Source: Cinnamomum chago
Taxonomy: Eukaryota; Streptophyta; Magnoliopsida; Laurales; Lauraceae
NCBI GenBank assembly: GCA_038049695.1
Contig: CP142457.1
Span: 23,512,501-23,576,500 of the forward strand
DNA: 64,000 bases
Direction of reading: 5' to 3'
The translations under genes were made by a program, and so were the position numbers. Below, piece by piece: positions 24,313-37,928 of the stretch. The notes below the pieces were generated by a model. The model was not told where the DNA came from. It searched no databases and saw only the letters and a list, made by a program, of their open reading frames with translations. Numbering within the stretch: position 1 is the first letter of the stretch; the number at the start of each line of letters is the position of its first letter.

Positions 24313-25285
24313 CGTACGACCCGCACGAAGTTCGGGTTTCCGCCTTTACAAACACTGAACTCCCCGAATGTGTCTTCCCTACCCAAGATTCGCCCGAAAC
24401 CCGTTTTAAACCGAAAAGTAGCTCGAAATATCTTAAAGAGCGCATCTCAACCCAGAATCCCTTCAAATGGATTTGGAGCCGTAAGGAAAGATAGAGACAC
24501 CCGAAACCCCATTTAGAGTAAAACGCAATCCCGGAGTATTCCAAACGGAGTCCTTGGACCAAGAGTCGCATGAAACACAGTGTTGAGTCAACAACTTTCT
24601 AGAGCCGCACAGATTATGTTTTCGTTCAAAAGTACCGTACGACCCTCGCACGAAGTTCCGGTTCTCGCCCTGGCAAACACTGAACTCCCCGAAAGTGATT
24701 TCCACACCCAAGACTCGCCCGAAACCCGTAGTAAGCCGAAGTGTAGCTCGGAACATCCTAAAAATCGCATCTCATCCCAAAATCCCTTCATATGGATTTA
24801 GAGGCGTACGACAAGACAGGGACATCCGAAACCCCTTTTAGTTTAAAACTTGATCCCGGATATTTCTAGAGGTTGACTTTGTACACAGAGTCGCAACAAA
24901 CAAGGTGTGGAGTCAACAATTTCCTAGTGCCGCAAAGATTCTGCTTTACTACATAAGTATCGTACGTCCCGCGCGAAGTTCGGGTTTTCTCCTTTACAAC
25001 CAGAGAACTCCCCGAAAGTGTTTACCATACCCAAGGTTCGCCCGAAACCCGTTTTAAACCGAGAAGTAGCTCGAAATATCCTAAAATGTGCATCTCAACC
25101 CAGAATACCTTCAAATGGATTTCGAGGCGTGAGACAAGAGAAGGACACCCGAAACCCCTTCTAGAGTAAAACGTGATCCTGGAATTCTCTAGAGGGAGTC
25201 TTTGGACCAAGAGTCGCATTAAAACACAGTGTAGAGTCAACCATATGCTCGAGCCGCATAGATTGTGTTTTCGAACTAAAAGGAC
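24313..25285 (+). repeat. HOR unit 26 (T / s)
   Basis: 973 bp. Private GTCCTTGG near 24553. Starts the T/Q alternation. Confidence 0.95.
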
Positions 25286-26257
25286 CGTACGACCCGCACG
25301 AAGTTCGGGTTTCCGCCTTTACAAACACTGAACTCCCCGAATGTGTCTTCCCTACCCAAGATTCGCCCGAAACCCGTTTTAAACCGAAAAGTAGCTCGAA
25401 ATATCTTAAAGAGCGCATCTCAACCCAGAATCCCTTCAAATGGATTTGGAGCCGTAAGGAAAGATAGAGACGCCCGAAACCCCATTTAGAGTAAAACGCA
25501 ATCCCGGATTATTCCAAACGGAGTCTTTGGACCAAGTGTCGCATGAAACACAGTGTTGAGTCAACAACTTTCTAGAGCCGCACAGATTATGTTTTCGTTG
25601 AAAAGTACCGTACGACCCTCGCACGAAGTTCCGGTTCTCGCCCTGGCAAACACTGAACTCCCCGAAAGTGATTTCCACACCCAAGACTCGCCCGAAACCC
25701 GTAGTAAGCCGAAGTGTAGCTCGGAACATCCTAAAAATCGCATCTCATCCCAAAATCCCTTCATATGGATTTAGAGGCGTACGACAAGACAGGGACATCC
25801 GAAACCCCTTTTAGTTTAAAACTTGATCCCGGATATTTCTAGAGGTTGACTTTGTACACAGAGTCGCAACAAACAAGGTGTGGAGTCAACAATTTCCTAG
25901 TGCCGCAAAGATTCTGCTTTACTACATAAGTATCGTACGTCCCGCGCGAAGTTCGGGTTTTCTCCTTTACAACCAGAGAACTCCCCGAAAGTGTTTACCA
26001 TACCCAAGGTTCGCCCGAAACCCGTTTTAAACCGAGAAGTAGCTCGAAATATCCTAAAATGTGCATCTCAACCCAGAATACCTTCAAATGGATTTCGAGG
26101 CGTGAGACAAGAGAAGGACACCCGAAACCCCTTCTAGAGTAAAACGTGATCCTGGAATTCTCTAGAGGGAGTCTTTGGACCAAGAGTCGCATTAAAACAC
26201 AGTGTAGAGTCAACCATATGCTCGAGCCGCATAGATTGTGTTTTCGTACTAAAGGAC
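25286..26257 (+). repeat. HOR unit 27 (Q / w)
   Basis: 972 bp. First type w C (GTGATCC with AAAGG). This combination opens the longer forward reading frame at 26146, which has no coding support. Confidence 0.95.
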
Positions 26258-27230
26258 CGTACGACCCGCACGAAGTTCGGGTTTCCGCCTTTACAAACAC
26301 TGAACTCCCCGAATGTGTCTTCCCTACCCAAGATTCGCCCGAAACCCGTTTTAAACCGAAAAGTAGCTCGAAATATCTTAAAGAGCGCATCTCAACCCAG
26401 AATCCCTTCAAATGGATTTGGAGCCGTAAGGAAAGATAGAGACACCCGAAACCCCATTTAGAGTAAAACGCAATCCCGGAGTATTCCAAACGGAGTCTTT
26501 GGACCAAGAGTCGCATGAAACACAGTGTTGAGTCAACAACTTTCTAGAGCCGCACAGATTATGTTTTCGTTCAAAAGTACCGTACGACCCTCGCACGAAG
26601 TTCCGGTTCTCGCCCTGGCAAACACTGAACTCCCCGAAAGTGATTTCCACACCCAAGACTCGCCCGAAACCCGTAGTAAGCCGAAGTGTAGCTCGGAACA
26701 TCCTAAAAATCGCATCTCATCCCAAAATCCCTTCATATGGATTTAGAGGCGTACGACAAGACAGGGACATCCGAAACCCCTTTTAGTTTAAAACTTGATC
26801 CCGGATATTTCTAGAGGTTGACTTTGTACACAGAGTCGCAACAAACAAGGTGTGGAGTCAACAATTTCCTAGTGCCGCAAAGATTCTGCTTTACTACATA
26901 AGTATCGTACGTCCCGCGCGAAGTTCGGGTTTTCTCCTTTACAACCAGAGAACTCCCCGAAAGTGTTTACCATACCCAAGGTTCGCCCGAAACCCGTTTT
27001 AAACCGAGAAGTAGCTCGAAATATCCTAAAATGTGCATCTCAACCCAGAATACCTTCAAATGGATTTCGAGGCGTGAGACAAGAGAAGGACACCCGAAAC
27101 CCCTTCTAGAGTAAAACGTGATCCTGGAATTCTCTAGAGGGAGTCTTTGGACCAAGAGTCGCATTAAAACACAGTGTAGAGTCAACCATATGCTCGAGCC
27201 GCATAGATTGTGTTTTCGAACTAAAAGGAC
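26258..27230 (+). repeat. HOR unit 28 (T / s)
   Basis: 973 bp. Partner of unit 34. Confidence 0.95.
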
Positions 27231-28202
27231 CGTACGACCCGCACGAAGTTCGGGTTTCCGCCTTTACAAACACTGAACTCCCCGAATGTGTCTTCCCTAC
27301 CCAAGATTCGCCCGAAACCCGTTTTAAACCGAAAAGTAGCTCGAAATATCTTAAAGAGCGCATCTCAACCCAGAATCCCTTCAAATGGATTTGGAGCCGT
27401 AAGGAAAGATAGAGACGCCCGAAACCCCATTTAGAGTAAAACGCAATCCCGGATTATTCCAAACGGAGTCTTTGGACCAAGTGTCGCATGAAACACAGTG
27501 TTGAGTCAACAACTTTCTAGAGCCGCACAGATTATGTTTTCGTTGAAAAGTACCGTACGACCCTCGCACGAAGTTCCGGTTCTCGCCCTGGCAAACACTG
27601 AACTCCCCGAAAGTGATTTCCACACCCAAGACTCGCCCGAAACCCGTAGTAAGCCGAAGTGTAGCTCGGAACATCCTAAAAATCGCATCTCATCCCAAAA
27701 TCCCTTCATATGGATTTAGAGGCGTACGACAAGACAGGGACATCCGAAACCCCTTTTAGTTTAAAACTTGATCCCGGATATTTCTAGAGGTTGACTTTGT
27801 ACACAGAGTCGCAACAAACAAGGTGTGGAGTCAACAATTTCCTAGTGCCGCAAAGATTCTGCTTTACTACATAAGTATCGTACGTCCCGCGCGAAGTTCG
27901 GGTTTTCTCCTTTACAACCAGAGAACTCCCCGAAAGTGTTTACCATACCCAAGGTTCGCCCGAAACCCGTTTTAAACCGAGAAGTAGCTCGAAATATCCT
28001 AAAATGTGCATCTCAACCCAGAATACCTTCAAATGGATTTCGAGGCGTGAGACAAGAGAAGGACACCCGAAACCCCTTCTAGAGTAAAACGTCATCCTGG
28101 AATTCTCTAGAGGGAGTCTTTGGACCAAGAGTCGCATTAAAACACAGTGTAGAGTCAACCTTATGCTCGAGCCGCATAGATTGTGTTTTCGTACTAAAGG
28201 AC
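27231..28202 (+). repeat. HOR unit 29 (Q / r)
   Basis: 972 bp. Partner of unit 35. Confidence 0.95.
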
Positions 28203-29175
28203 CGTACGACCCGCACGAAGTTCGGGTTTCCGCCTTTACAAACACTGAACTCCCCGAATGTGTCTTCCCTACCCAAGATTCGCCCGAAACCCGTTTTAAA
28301 CCGAAAAGTAGCTCGAAATATCTTAAAGAGCGCATCTCAACCCAGAATCCCTTCAAATGGATTTGGAGCCGTAAGGAAAGATAGAGACACCCGAAACCCC
28401 ATTTAGAGTAAAACGCAATCCCGGAGTATTCCAAACGGAGTCTTTGGACCAAGAGTCGCATGAAACACAGTGTTGAGTCAACAACTTTCTAGAGCCGCAC
28501 AGATTATGTTTTCGTTCAAAAGTACCGTACGACCCTCGCACGAAGTTCCGGTTCTCGCCCTGGCAAACACTGAACTCCCCGAAAGTGATTTCCACACCCA
28601 AGACTCGCCCGAAACCCGTAGTAAGCCGAAGTGTAGCTCGGAACATCCTAAAAATCGCATCTCATCCCAAAATCCCTTCATATGGATTTAGAGGCGTACG
28701 ACAAGACAGGGACATCCGAAACCCCTTTTAGTTTAAAACTTGATCCCGGATATTTCTAGAGGTTGACTTTGTACACAGAGTCGCAACAAACAAGGTGTGG
28801 AGTCAACAATTTCCTAGTGCCGCAACGATTCTGCTTTACTACATAAGTATCGTACGTCCCGCGCGAAGTTCGGGTTTTCTCCTTTACAACCAGAGAACTC
28901 CCCGAAAGTGTTTACCATACCCAAGGTTCGCCCGAAACCCGTTTTAAACCGAGAAGTAGCTCGAAATATCCTAAAATGTGCATCTCAACCCAGAATACCT
29001 TCAAATGGATTTCGAGGCGTGAGACAAGAGAAGGACACCCGAAACCCCTTCTAGAGTAAAACGTGATCCTGGAATTCTCTAGAGGGAGTCTTTGGACCAA
29101 GAGTCGCATTAAAACACAGTGTAGAGTCAACCATATGCTCGAGCCGCATAGATTGTGTTTTCGAACTAAAAGGAC
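28203..29175 (+). repeat. HOR unit 30 (T / s, caac)
   Basis: 973 bp. CAACGATTC at 28826, 5,836 bp before its copy in unit 36. Confidence 0.95.
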
Positions 29176-30148
29176 CGTACGACCCGCACGAAGTTCGGGT
29201 TTCCGCCTTTACAAACACTGAACTCCCCGAATGTGTCTTCCCTACCCAAGATTCGCCCGAAACCCGTTTTAAACCGAAAAGTAGCTCGAAATATCTTAAA
29301 GAGCGCATCTCAACCCAGAATCCCTTCAAATGGATTTGGAGCCGTAAGGAAAGATAGAGACACCCGAAACCCCATTTAGAGTAAAACGCAATCCCGGATT
29401 ATTCCAAACGGAGTCTTTGGACCAAGAGTCGCATGAAACACAGTGTTGAGTCAACAACTTTCTAGAGCCGCACAGATTATGTTTTCGTTCAAAAGTACCG
29501 TACGACCCTCGCACGAAGTTCCGGTTCTCGCCCTGGCAAACACTGAACTCCCCGAAAGTGATTTCCACACCCAAGACTCGCCCGAAACCCGTAGTAAACC
29601 GAAGTGTAGCTCGGAACATCCTAAAAATCGCATCTCATCCCAAAATCCCTTCATATGGATTTAGAGGCGTACGACAAGACAGGGACATCCGAAACCCCTT
29701 TTAGTTTAAAACTTGATCCCGGATATTTCTAGAGGTTGACTTTGTACACAGAGTCGCAACAAACAAGGTGTGGAGTCAACAATTTCCTAGTGCCGCATAG
29801 ATTCTGCTTTACTACATAAGTATCGTACGTCCCGCGCGAAGTTCGGGTTTTCTCCTTTACAACCAGAGAACTCCCCGAAAGTGTTTACCATACCCAAGGT
29901 TCGCCCGAAACCCGTTTTAAACCGAGAAGTAGCTCGAAATATCCTAAAATGTGCATCTCAACCCAGAATACCTTCAAATGGATTTCGAGGCGTGAGACAA
30001 GAGAAGGACACCCGAAACCCCTTCTAGAGTAAAACGTGATCCTGGAATTCTCTAGAGGGAGTCTTTGGACCAAGAGTCGCATTAAAACACAGTGTAGAGT
30101 CAACCATATGCTCGAGCCGCATAGATTGTGTTTTCGTACTAAAAGGAC
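29176..30148 (+). repeat. HOR unit 31 (F 187a / i, cata)
   Basis: 973 bp. Partner of unit 37 and like unit 1. Confidence 0.95.
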
Positions 30149-31121
30149 CGTACGACCCGCACGAAGTTCGGGTTTCCGCCTTTACAAACACTGAACTCCC
30201 CGAATGTGTCTTCCCTACCCAAGATTCGCCCGAAACCCGTTTTAAACCGAAAAGTAGCTCGAAATATCTTAAAGAGCGCATCTCAACCCAGAATCCCTTC
30301 AAATGGATTTGGAGCCGTAAGGAAAGATAGAGACACCCGAAACCCCATTTAGAGTAAAACGCAATCCCGGAGTATTCCAAACGGAGTCTTTGGACCAAGA
30401 GTCGCATGAAACACAGTGTTGAGTCAACAACTTTCTAGAGCCGCACAGATTATGTTTTCGTTCAAAAGTACCGTACGACCCTCGCACGAAGTTCCGGTTC
30501 TCGCCCTGGCAAACACTGAACTCCCCGAAAGTGATTTCCACACCCAAGACTCGCCCGAAACCCGTAGTAAGCCGAAGTGTAGCTCGGAACATCCTAAAAA
30601 TCGCATCTCATCCCAAAATCCCTTCATATGGATTTAGAGGCGTACGACAAGACAGGGACATCCGAAACCCCTTTTAGTTTAAAACTTGATCCCGGATATT
30701 TCTAGAGGTTGACTTTGTACACAGAGTCGCAACAAACAAGGTGTGGAGTCAACAATTTCCTAGTGCCGCAAAGATTCTGCTTTACTACATAAGTATCGTA
30801 CGTCCCGCGCGAAGTTCGGGTTTTCTCCTTTACAACCAGAGAACTCCCCGAAAGTGTTTACCATACCCAAGGTTCGCCCGAAACCCGTTTTAAACCGAGA
30901 AGTAGCTCGAAATATCCTAAAATGTGCATCTCAACCCAGAATACCTTCAAATGGATTTCGAGGCGTGAGACAAGAGAAGGACACCCGAAACCCCTTCTAT
31001 AGTAAAACGTGATCCTGGAATTCTCTAGAGGGAGTCTTTGGACCAAGAGTCGCATTAAAACACAGTGTAGAGTCAACCATATGCTCGAGCCGCATAGATT
31101 GTGTTTTCGAACTAAAAGGAC
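30149..31121 (+). repeat. HOR unit 32 (T / s)
   Basis: 973 bp. Private TTCTATAG near 31000 in C (others TTCTAGAG). Confidence 0.95.
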
Positions 31122-32093
31122 CGTACGACCCGCACGAAGTTCGGGTTTCCGCCTTTACAAACACTGAACTCCCCGAATGTGTCTTCCCTACCCAAGATTC
31201 GCCCGAAACCCGTTTTAAACCGAAAAGTAGCTCGAAATATCTTAAAGAGCGCATCTCAACCCAGAATCCCTTCAAATGGATTTGGAGCCGTAAGGAAAGA
31301 TAGAGACGCCCGAAACCCCATTTAGAGTAAAACGCAATCCCGGATTATTCCAAACGGAGTCTTTGGACCAAGTGTCGCATGAAACACAGTGTTGAGTCAA
31401 CAACTTTCTAGAGCCGCACAGATTATGTTTTCGTTGAAAAGTACCGTACGACCCTCGCACGAAGTTCCGGTTCTCGCCCTGGCAAACACTGAACTCCCCG
31501 AAAGTGATTTCCACACCCAAGACTCGCCCGAAACCCGTAGTAAGCCGAAGTGTAGCTCGGAACATCCTAAAAATCGCATCTCATCCCAAAATCCCTTCAT
31601 ATGGATTTAGAGGCGTACGACAAGACAGGGACATCCGAAACCCCTTTTAGTTTAAAACTTGATCCCGGATATTTCTAGAGGTTGACTTTGTACACAGAGT
31701 CGCAACAAACAAGGTGTGGAGTCAACAATTTCCTAGTGCCGCAAAGATTCTGCTTTACTACATAAGTATCGTACGTCCCGCGCGAAGTTCGGGTTTTCTC
31801 CTTTACAACCAGAGAACTCCCCGAAAGTGTTTACCATACCCAAGGTTCGCCCGAAACCCGTTTTAAACCGAGAAGTAGCTCGAAATATCCTAAAATGTGC
31901 ATCTCAACCCAGAATACCTTCAAATGGATTTCGAGGCGTGAGACAAGAGAAGGACACCCGAAACCCCTTCTAGAGTAAAACGTCATCCTGGAATTCTCTA
32001 GAGGGAGTCTTTGGACCAAGAGTCGCATTAAAACACAGTGTAGAGTCAACCATATGCTCGAGCCGCATAGATTGTTTTTTCGTACTAAAGGAC
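31122..32093 (+). repeat. HOR unit 33 (Q / x)
   Basis: 972 bp. C pairs GTCATCC with CATATG and AAAGG, a combination seen only here and in unit 65. Private GATTGTTTTTTCG near 32077. Confidence 0.95.
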
Positions 32094-33066
32094 CGTACGA
32101 CCCGCACGAAGTTCGGGTTTCCGCCTTTACAAACACTGAACTCCCCGAATGTGTCTTCCCTACCCAAGATTCGCCCGAAACCCGTTTTAAACCGAAAAGT
32201 AGCTCGAAATATCTTAAAGAGCGCATCTCAACCCAGAATCCCTTCAAATGGATTTGGAGCCGTAAGGAAAGATAGAGACACCCGAAACCCCATTTAGAGT
32301 AAAACGCAATCCCGGAGTATTCCAAACGGAGTCTTTGGACCTAGAGTCGCATGAAACACAGTGTTGAGTCAACAACTTTCTAGAGCCGCACAGATTATGT
32401 TTTCGTTCAAAAGTACCGTACGACCCTCGCACGAAGTTCCGGTTCTCGCCCTGGCAAACACTGAACTCCCCGAAAGTGATTTCCACACCCAAGACTCGCC
32501 CGAAACCCGTAGTAAGCCGAAGTGTAGCTCGGAACATCCTAAAAATCGCATCTCATCCCAAAATCCCTTCATATGGATTTAGAGGCGTACGACAAGACAG
32601 GGACATCCGAAACCCCTTTTAGTTTAAAACTTGATCCCGGATATTTCTAGAGGTTGACTTTGTACACAGAGTCGCAACAAACAAGGTGTGGAGTCAACAA
32701 TTTCCTAGTGCCGCAAAGATTCTGCTTTACTACATAAGTATCGTACGTCCCGCGCGAAGTTCGGGTTTTCTCCTTTACAACCAGAGAACTCCCCGAAAGT
32801 GTTTACCATACCCAAGGTTCGCCCGAAACCCGTTTTAAACCGAGAAGTAGCTCGAAATATCCTAAAATGTGCATCTCAACCCAGAATACCTTCAAATGGA
32901 TTTCGAGGCGTGAGACAAGAGAAGGACACCCGAAACCCCTTCTAGAGTAAAACGTGATCCTGGAATTCTCTAGAGGGAGTCTTTGGACCAAGAGTCGCAT
33001 TAAAACACAGTGTAGAGTCAACCATATGCTCGAGCCGCATAGATTGTGTTTTCGAACTAAAAGGAC
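32094..33066 (+). repeat. HOR unit 34 (T / s)
   Basis: 973 bp. Private CCTAGAGTC near 32342. Confidence 0.95.
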
Positions 33067-34038
33067 CGTACGACCCGCACGAAGTTCGGGTTTCCGCCTT
33101 TACAAACACTGAACTCCCCGAATGTGTCTTCCCTACCCAAGATTCGCCCGAAACCCGTTTTAAACCGAAAAGTAGCTCGAAATATCTTAAAGAGCGCATC
33201 TCAACCCAGAATCCCTTCAAATGGATTTGGAGCCGTAAGGAAAGATAGAGACGCCCGAAACCCCATTTAGAGTAAAACGCAATCCCGGATTATTCCAAAC
33301 GGAGTCTTTGGACCAAGTGTCGCATGAAACACAGTGTTGAGTCAACAACTTTCTAGAGCCGCACAGATTATGTTTTCGTTGAAAAGTACCGTACGACCCT
33401 CGCACGAAGTTCCGGTTCTCGCCCTGGCAAACACTGAACTCCCCGAAAGTGATTTCCACACCCAAGACTCGCCCGAAACCCGTAGTAAGCCGAAGTGTAG
33501 CTCGGAACATCCTAAAAATCGCATCTCATCCCAAAATCCCTTCATATGGATTTAGAGGCGTACGACAAGACAGGGACATCCGAAACCCCTTTTAGTTTAA
33601 AACTTGATCCCGGATATTTCTAGAGGTTGACTTTGTACACAGAGTCGCAACAAACAAGGTGTGGAGTCAACAATTTCCTAGTGCCGCAAAGATTCTGCTT
33701 TACTACATAAGTATCGTACGTCCCGCGCGAAGTTCGGGTTTTCTCCTTTACAACCAGAGAACTCCCCGAAAGTGTTTACCATACCCAAGGTTCGCCCGAA
33801 ACCCGTTTTAAACCGAGAAGTAGCTCGAAATATCCTAAAATGTGCATCTCAACCCAGAATACCTTCAAATGGATTTCGAGGCGTGAGACAAGAGAAGGAC
33901 ACCCGAAACCCCTTCTAGAGTAAAACGTCATCCTGGAATTCTCTAGAGGGAGTCTTTGGACCAAGAGTCGCATTAAAACACAGTGTAGAGTCAACCTTAT
34001 GCTCGAGCCGCATAGATTGTGTTTTCGTACTAAAGGAC
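33067..34038 (+). repeat. HOR unit 35 (Q / r)
   Basis: 972 bp. Partner of unit 29. Confidence 0.95.
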
Positions 34039-35011
34039 CGTACGACCCGCACGAAGTTCGGGTTTCCGCCTTTACAAACACTGAACTCCCCGAATGTGTC
34101 TTCCCTACCCAAGATTCGCCCGAAACCCGTTTTAAACCGAAAAGTAGCTCGAAATATCTTAAAGAGCGCATCTCAACCCAGAATCCCTTCAAATGGATTT
34201 GGAGCCGTAAGGAAAGATAGAGACACCCGAAACCCCATTTAGAGTAAAACGCAATCCCGAAGTATTCCAAACGGAGTCTTTGGACCAAGAGTCGCATGAA
34301 ACACAGTGTTGAGTCAACAACTTTCTAGAGCCGCACAGATTATGTTTTCGTTCAAAAGTACCGTACGACCCTCGCACGAAGTTCCGGTTCTCGCCCTGGC
34401 AAACACTGAACTCCCCGAAAGTGATTTCCACACCCAAGACTCGCCCGAAACCCGTAGTAAGCCGAAGTGTAGCTCGGAACATCCTAAAAATCGCATCTCA
34501 TCCCAAAATCCCTTCATATGGATTTAGAGGCGTACGACAAGACAGGGACATCCGAAACCCCTTTTAGTTTAAAACTTGATCCCGGATATTTCTAGAGGTT
34601 GACTTTGTACACAGAGTCGCAACAAACAAGGTGTGGAGTCAACAATTTCCTAGTGCCGCAACGATTCTGCTTTACTACATAAGTATCGTACGTCCCGCGC
34701 GAAGTTCGGGTTTTCTCCTTTACAACCAGAGAACTCCCCGAAAGTGTTTACCATACCCAAGGTTCGCCCGAAACCCGTTTTAAACCGAGAAGTAGCTCGA
34801 AATATCCTAAAATGTGCATCTCAACCCAGAATACCTTCAAATGGATTTCGAGGCGTGAGACAAGAGAAGGACACCCGAAACCCCTTCTAGAGTAAAACGT
34901 GATCCTGGAATTCTCTAGAGGGAGTCTTTGGACCAAGAGTCGCATTAAAACACAGTGTAGAGTCAACCATATGCTCGAGCCGCATAGATTGTGTTTTCGA
35001 ACTAAAAGGAC
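34039..35011 (+). repeat. HOR unit 36 (T / s, caac)
   Basis: 973 bp. CAACGATTC at 34662; private CCCGAAGTA near 34260 in A. Confidence 0.95.
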
Positions 35012-35984
35012 CGTACGACCCGCACGAAGTTCGGGTTTCCGCCTTTACAAACACTGAACTCCCCGAATGTGTCTTCCCTACCCAAGATTCGCCCGAAACC
35101 CGTTTTAAACCGAAAAGTAGCTCGAAATATCTTAAAGAGCGCATCTCAACCCAGAATCCCTTCAAATGGATTTGGAGCCGTAAGGAAAGATAGAGACACC
35201 CGAAACCCCATTTAGAGTAAAACGCAATCCCGGATTATTCCAAACGGAGTCTTTGGACCAAGAGTCGCATGAAACACAGTGTTGAGTCAACAACTTTCTA
35301 GAGCCGCACAGATTATGTTTTCGTTCAAAAGTACCGTACGACCCTCGCACGAAGTTCCGGTTCTCGCCCTGGCAAACACTGAACTCCCCGAAAGTGATTT
35401 CCACACCCAAGACTCGCCCGAAACCCGTAGTAAACCGAAGTGTAGCTCGGAACATCCTAAAAATCGCATCTCATCCCAAAATCCCTTCATATGGATTTAG
35501 AGGCGTACGACAAGACAGGGACATCCGAAACCCCTTTTAGTTTAAAACTTGATCCCGGATATTTCTAGAGGTTGACTTTGTACACAGAGTCGCAACAAAC
35601 AAGGTGTGGAGTCAACAATTTCCTAGTGCCGCATAGATTCTGCTTTACTACATAAGTATCGTACGTCCCGCGCGAAGTTCGGGTTTTCTCCTTTACAACC
35701 AGAGAACTCCCCGAAAGTGTTTACCATACCCAAGGTTCGCCCGAAACCCGTTTTAAACCGAGAAGTAGCTCGAAATATCCTAAAATGTGCATCTCAACCC
35801 AGAATACCTTCAAATGGATTTCGAGGCGTGAGACAAGAGAAGGACACCCGAAACCCCTTCTAGAGTAAAACGTGATCCTGGAATTCTCTAGAGGGAGTCT
35901 TTGGACCAAGAGTCGCATTAAAACACAGTGTAGAGTCAACCATATGCTCGAGCCGCATAGATTGTGTTTTCGTACTAAAAGGAC
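35012..35984 (+). repeat. HOR unit 37 (F 187a / i, cata)
   Basis: 973 bp. Partner of unit 31. The 5,836 bp correspondence ends after this unit. Confidence 0.95.
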
Positions 35985-36955
35985 CGTACGACCCGCACGA
36001 AGTTCGGGTTTCCGCCTTTACAAACACTGAACTCCCCGAATGTGTCTTCCCTACCCAAGATTCGCCCGAAACCCGTTTTAAACCGAAAAGTAGCTCGAAA
36101 TATCTTAAAGAGCGCATCTCAACCCAGAATCCCTTCAAATGGATTTGGAGCCGTAAGGAAAGATAGAGACACCCGAAACCCCATTTAGAGTAAAACGCAA
36201 TCCCGGATTATTCCAAACGGAGTCTTTGGACCAAGAGTCGCATGAAACACAGTGTTGAGTCAACAACTTTCTAGAGCCGCACAGATTATGTTTTCGTTCA
36301 AAAGTACCGTACGACCCTCGCACGAAGTTCCGGTTCTCGCCCTGGCAAACACTGAACTCCCCGAAAGTGATTTCCACACCCAAGACTCGCCCGAAACCCG
36401 TAGTAAGCCGAAGTGTAGCTCGGAACATCCTAAAAATCGCATCTCATCCCAAAATCCCTCCATATGGATTTAGAGGCGTACGACAAGACAGGGACATCCG
36501 AAACCCCTTTTAGTTTAAAACTTGATCCCGGATATTTCTAGAGGTTGACTTTGTACACAGAGTCGCAACAAACAAGGTGTGGAGTCAACAATTTCCTAGT
36601 GCCGCAAAGATTCTGCTTTACTACATAAGTATCGTACGTCCCGCGCGAAGTTCGGGTTTTCTCCTTTACAACCAGAGAACTCCCCGAAAGTGTTTACCAT
36701 ACCCAAGGTTCGCCCGAAACCCGTTTTAAACCGAGAAGTAGCTCGAAATATCCTAAAATGTGCATCTCAACCCAGAATACCTTCAAATGGATTTCGAGGC
36801 GTGAGAGAAGAGAAGGACACCCGAAACCCCTTCTAGAGTAAAACGTCATCCTGGATTCTCTAGAGGGAGTCTTTGGACCAAGAGTCGCATTAAAACACAG
36901 TGTAGAGTCAACCATATGCTCGAGCCGCATAGATTGTGTTTTCGTACTAAAGGAC
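35985..36955 (+). repeat. HOR unit 38 (N 187a / d)
   Basis: 971 bp. B has CCCTCCAT near 36459 (also in units 55 and 61); C has GAGAGAAG. Confidence 0.95.
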
Positions 36956-37928
36956 CGTACGACCCGCACGAAGTTCGGGTTTCCGCCTTTACAAACACTG
37001 AACTCCCCGAATGTGTCTTCCCTACCCAAGATTCGCCCGAAACCCGTTTTAAACCGAAAAGTAGCTCGAAATATCTTAAAGAGCGCATCTCAACCCAGAA
37101 TCCCTTCAAATGGATTTGGAGCCGTAAGGAAAGATAGAGACACCCGAAACCCCATTTAGAGTAAAACGCAATCCCGGAGTATTCCAAACGGAGTCTTTGG
37201 ACCAAGAGTCGCATGAAACACAGTGTTGAGTCAACAACTTTAGAGAGCCGCACAGATTATGTTTTCGTTCAAAAGTACCGTACGACCCTCGCACGAAGTT
37301 CCGGTTCTCGCCCTGGCAAACACTGAACTCCCCGAAAGTGATTTCCACACCCAAGACTCGCCCGAAACCCGTAGTAAGCCGAAGTGTAGCTCGGAACATC
37401 CTAAAAATCGCATCTCATCCCAAAATCCCTTCATATGGATTTAGAGGCGTACGACAAGACAGGGACATCCGAAACCCCTTTTAGTTTAAAACTTGATCCC
37501 GGATATTTCTAGAGGTTGACTTTGTACACAGAGTCGCAACAAACAAGGTGTGGAGTCAACAATTTCCTAGTGCCGCAAAGATTCTGCTTTACTACATAAG
37601 TATCGTACGTCCCGCGCGAAGTTCGGGTTTTCTCCTTTACAACCAGAGAACTCCCCGAAAGTGTTTACCATACCCAAGGTTCGCCCGAAACCCGTTTTAA
37701 ACCGAGAAGTAGCTCGAAATATCCTAAAATGTGCATCTCAACCCAGAATACCTTCAAATGGATTTCGAGGCGTGAGACAAGAGAAGGACACCCGAAACCC
37801 CTTCTAGAGTAAAACGTGATCCTGGAATTCTCTAGAGGGAGTCTTTGTACCAAGAGTCGCATTAAAACACAGTGTAGAGTCAACCATATGCTCGAGCCGC
37901 ATAGATTGTGTTTTCGAACTAAAAGGAC
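36956..37928 (+). repeat. HOR unit 39 (T / s)
   Basis: 973 bp. TTTAGAGAGCC near 37240 replaces TTTCTAGAGCC, destroying a TCTAGA site. C introduces TTTGTACC, a marker of super-repeat I. Confidence 0.95.

Larger units (their letters stand above)
26258..30148 (+). repeat. Four-unit block (units 28-31), repeated 5,836 bp downstream
   Basis: Order T/s, Q/r, T/s with CAACGATTC, F/i with CATAGATTC. The same order and markers recur in units 34-37. The Q unit before it (27) also has a counterpart in unit 33, but their C monomers differ at GTGATCC/GTCATCC. Confidence 0.85.
32094..35984 (+). repeat. Four-unit block (units 34-37), second copy
   Basis: Same order as units 28-31 at 5,836 bp spacing. Private changes: CCTAGAGTC near 32342 in unit 34, and CCCGAAGTA near 34260 in unit 36. 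Confidence 0.85.
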
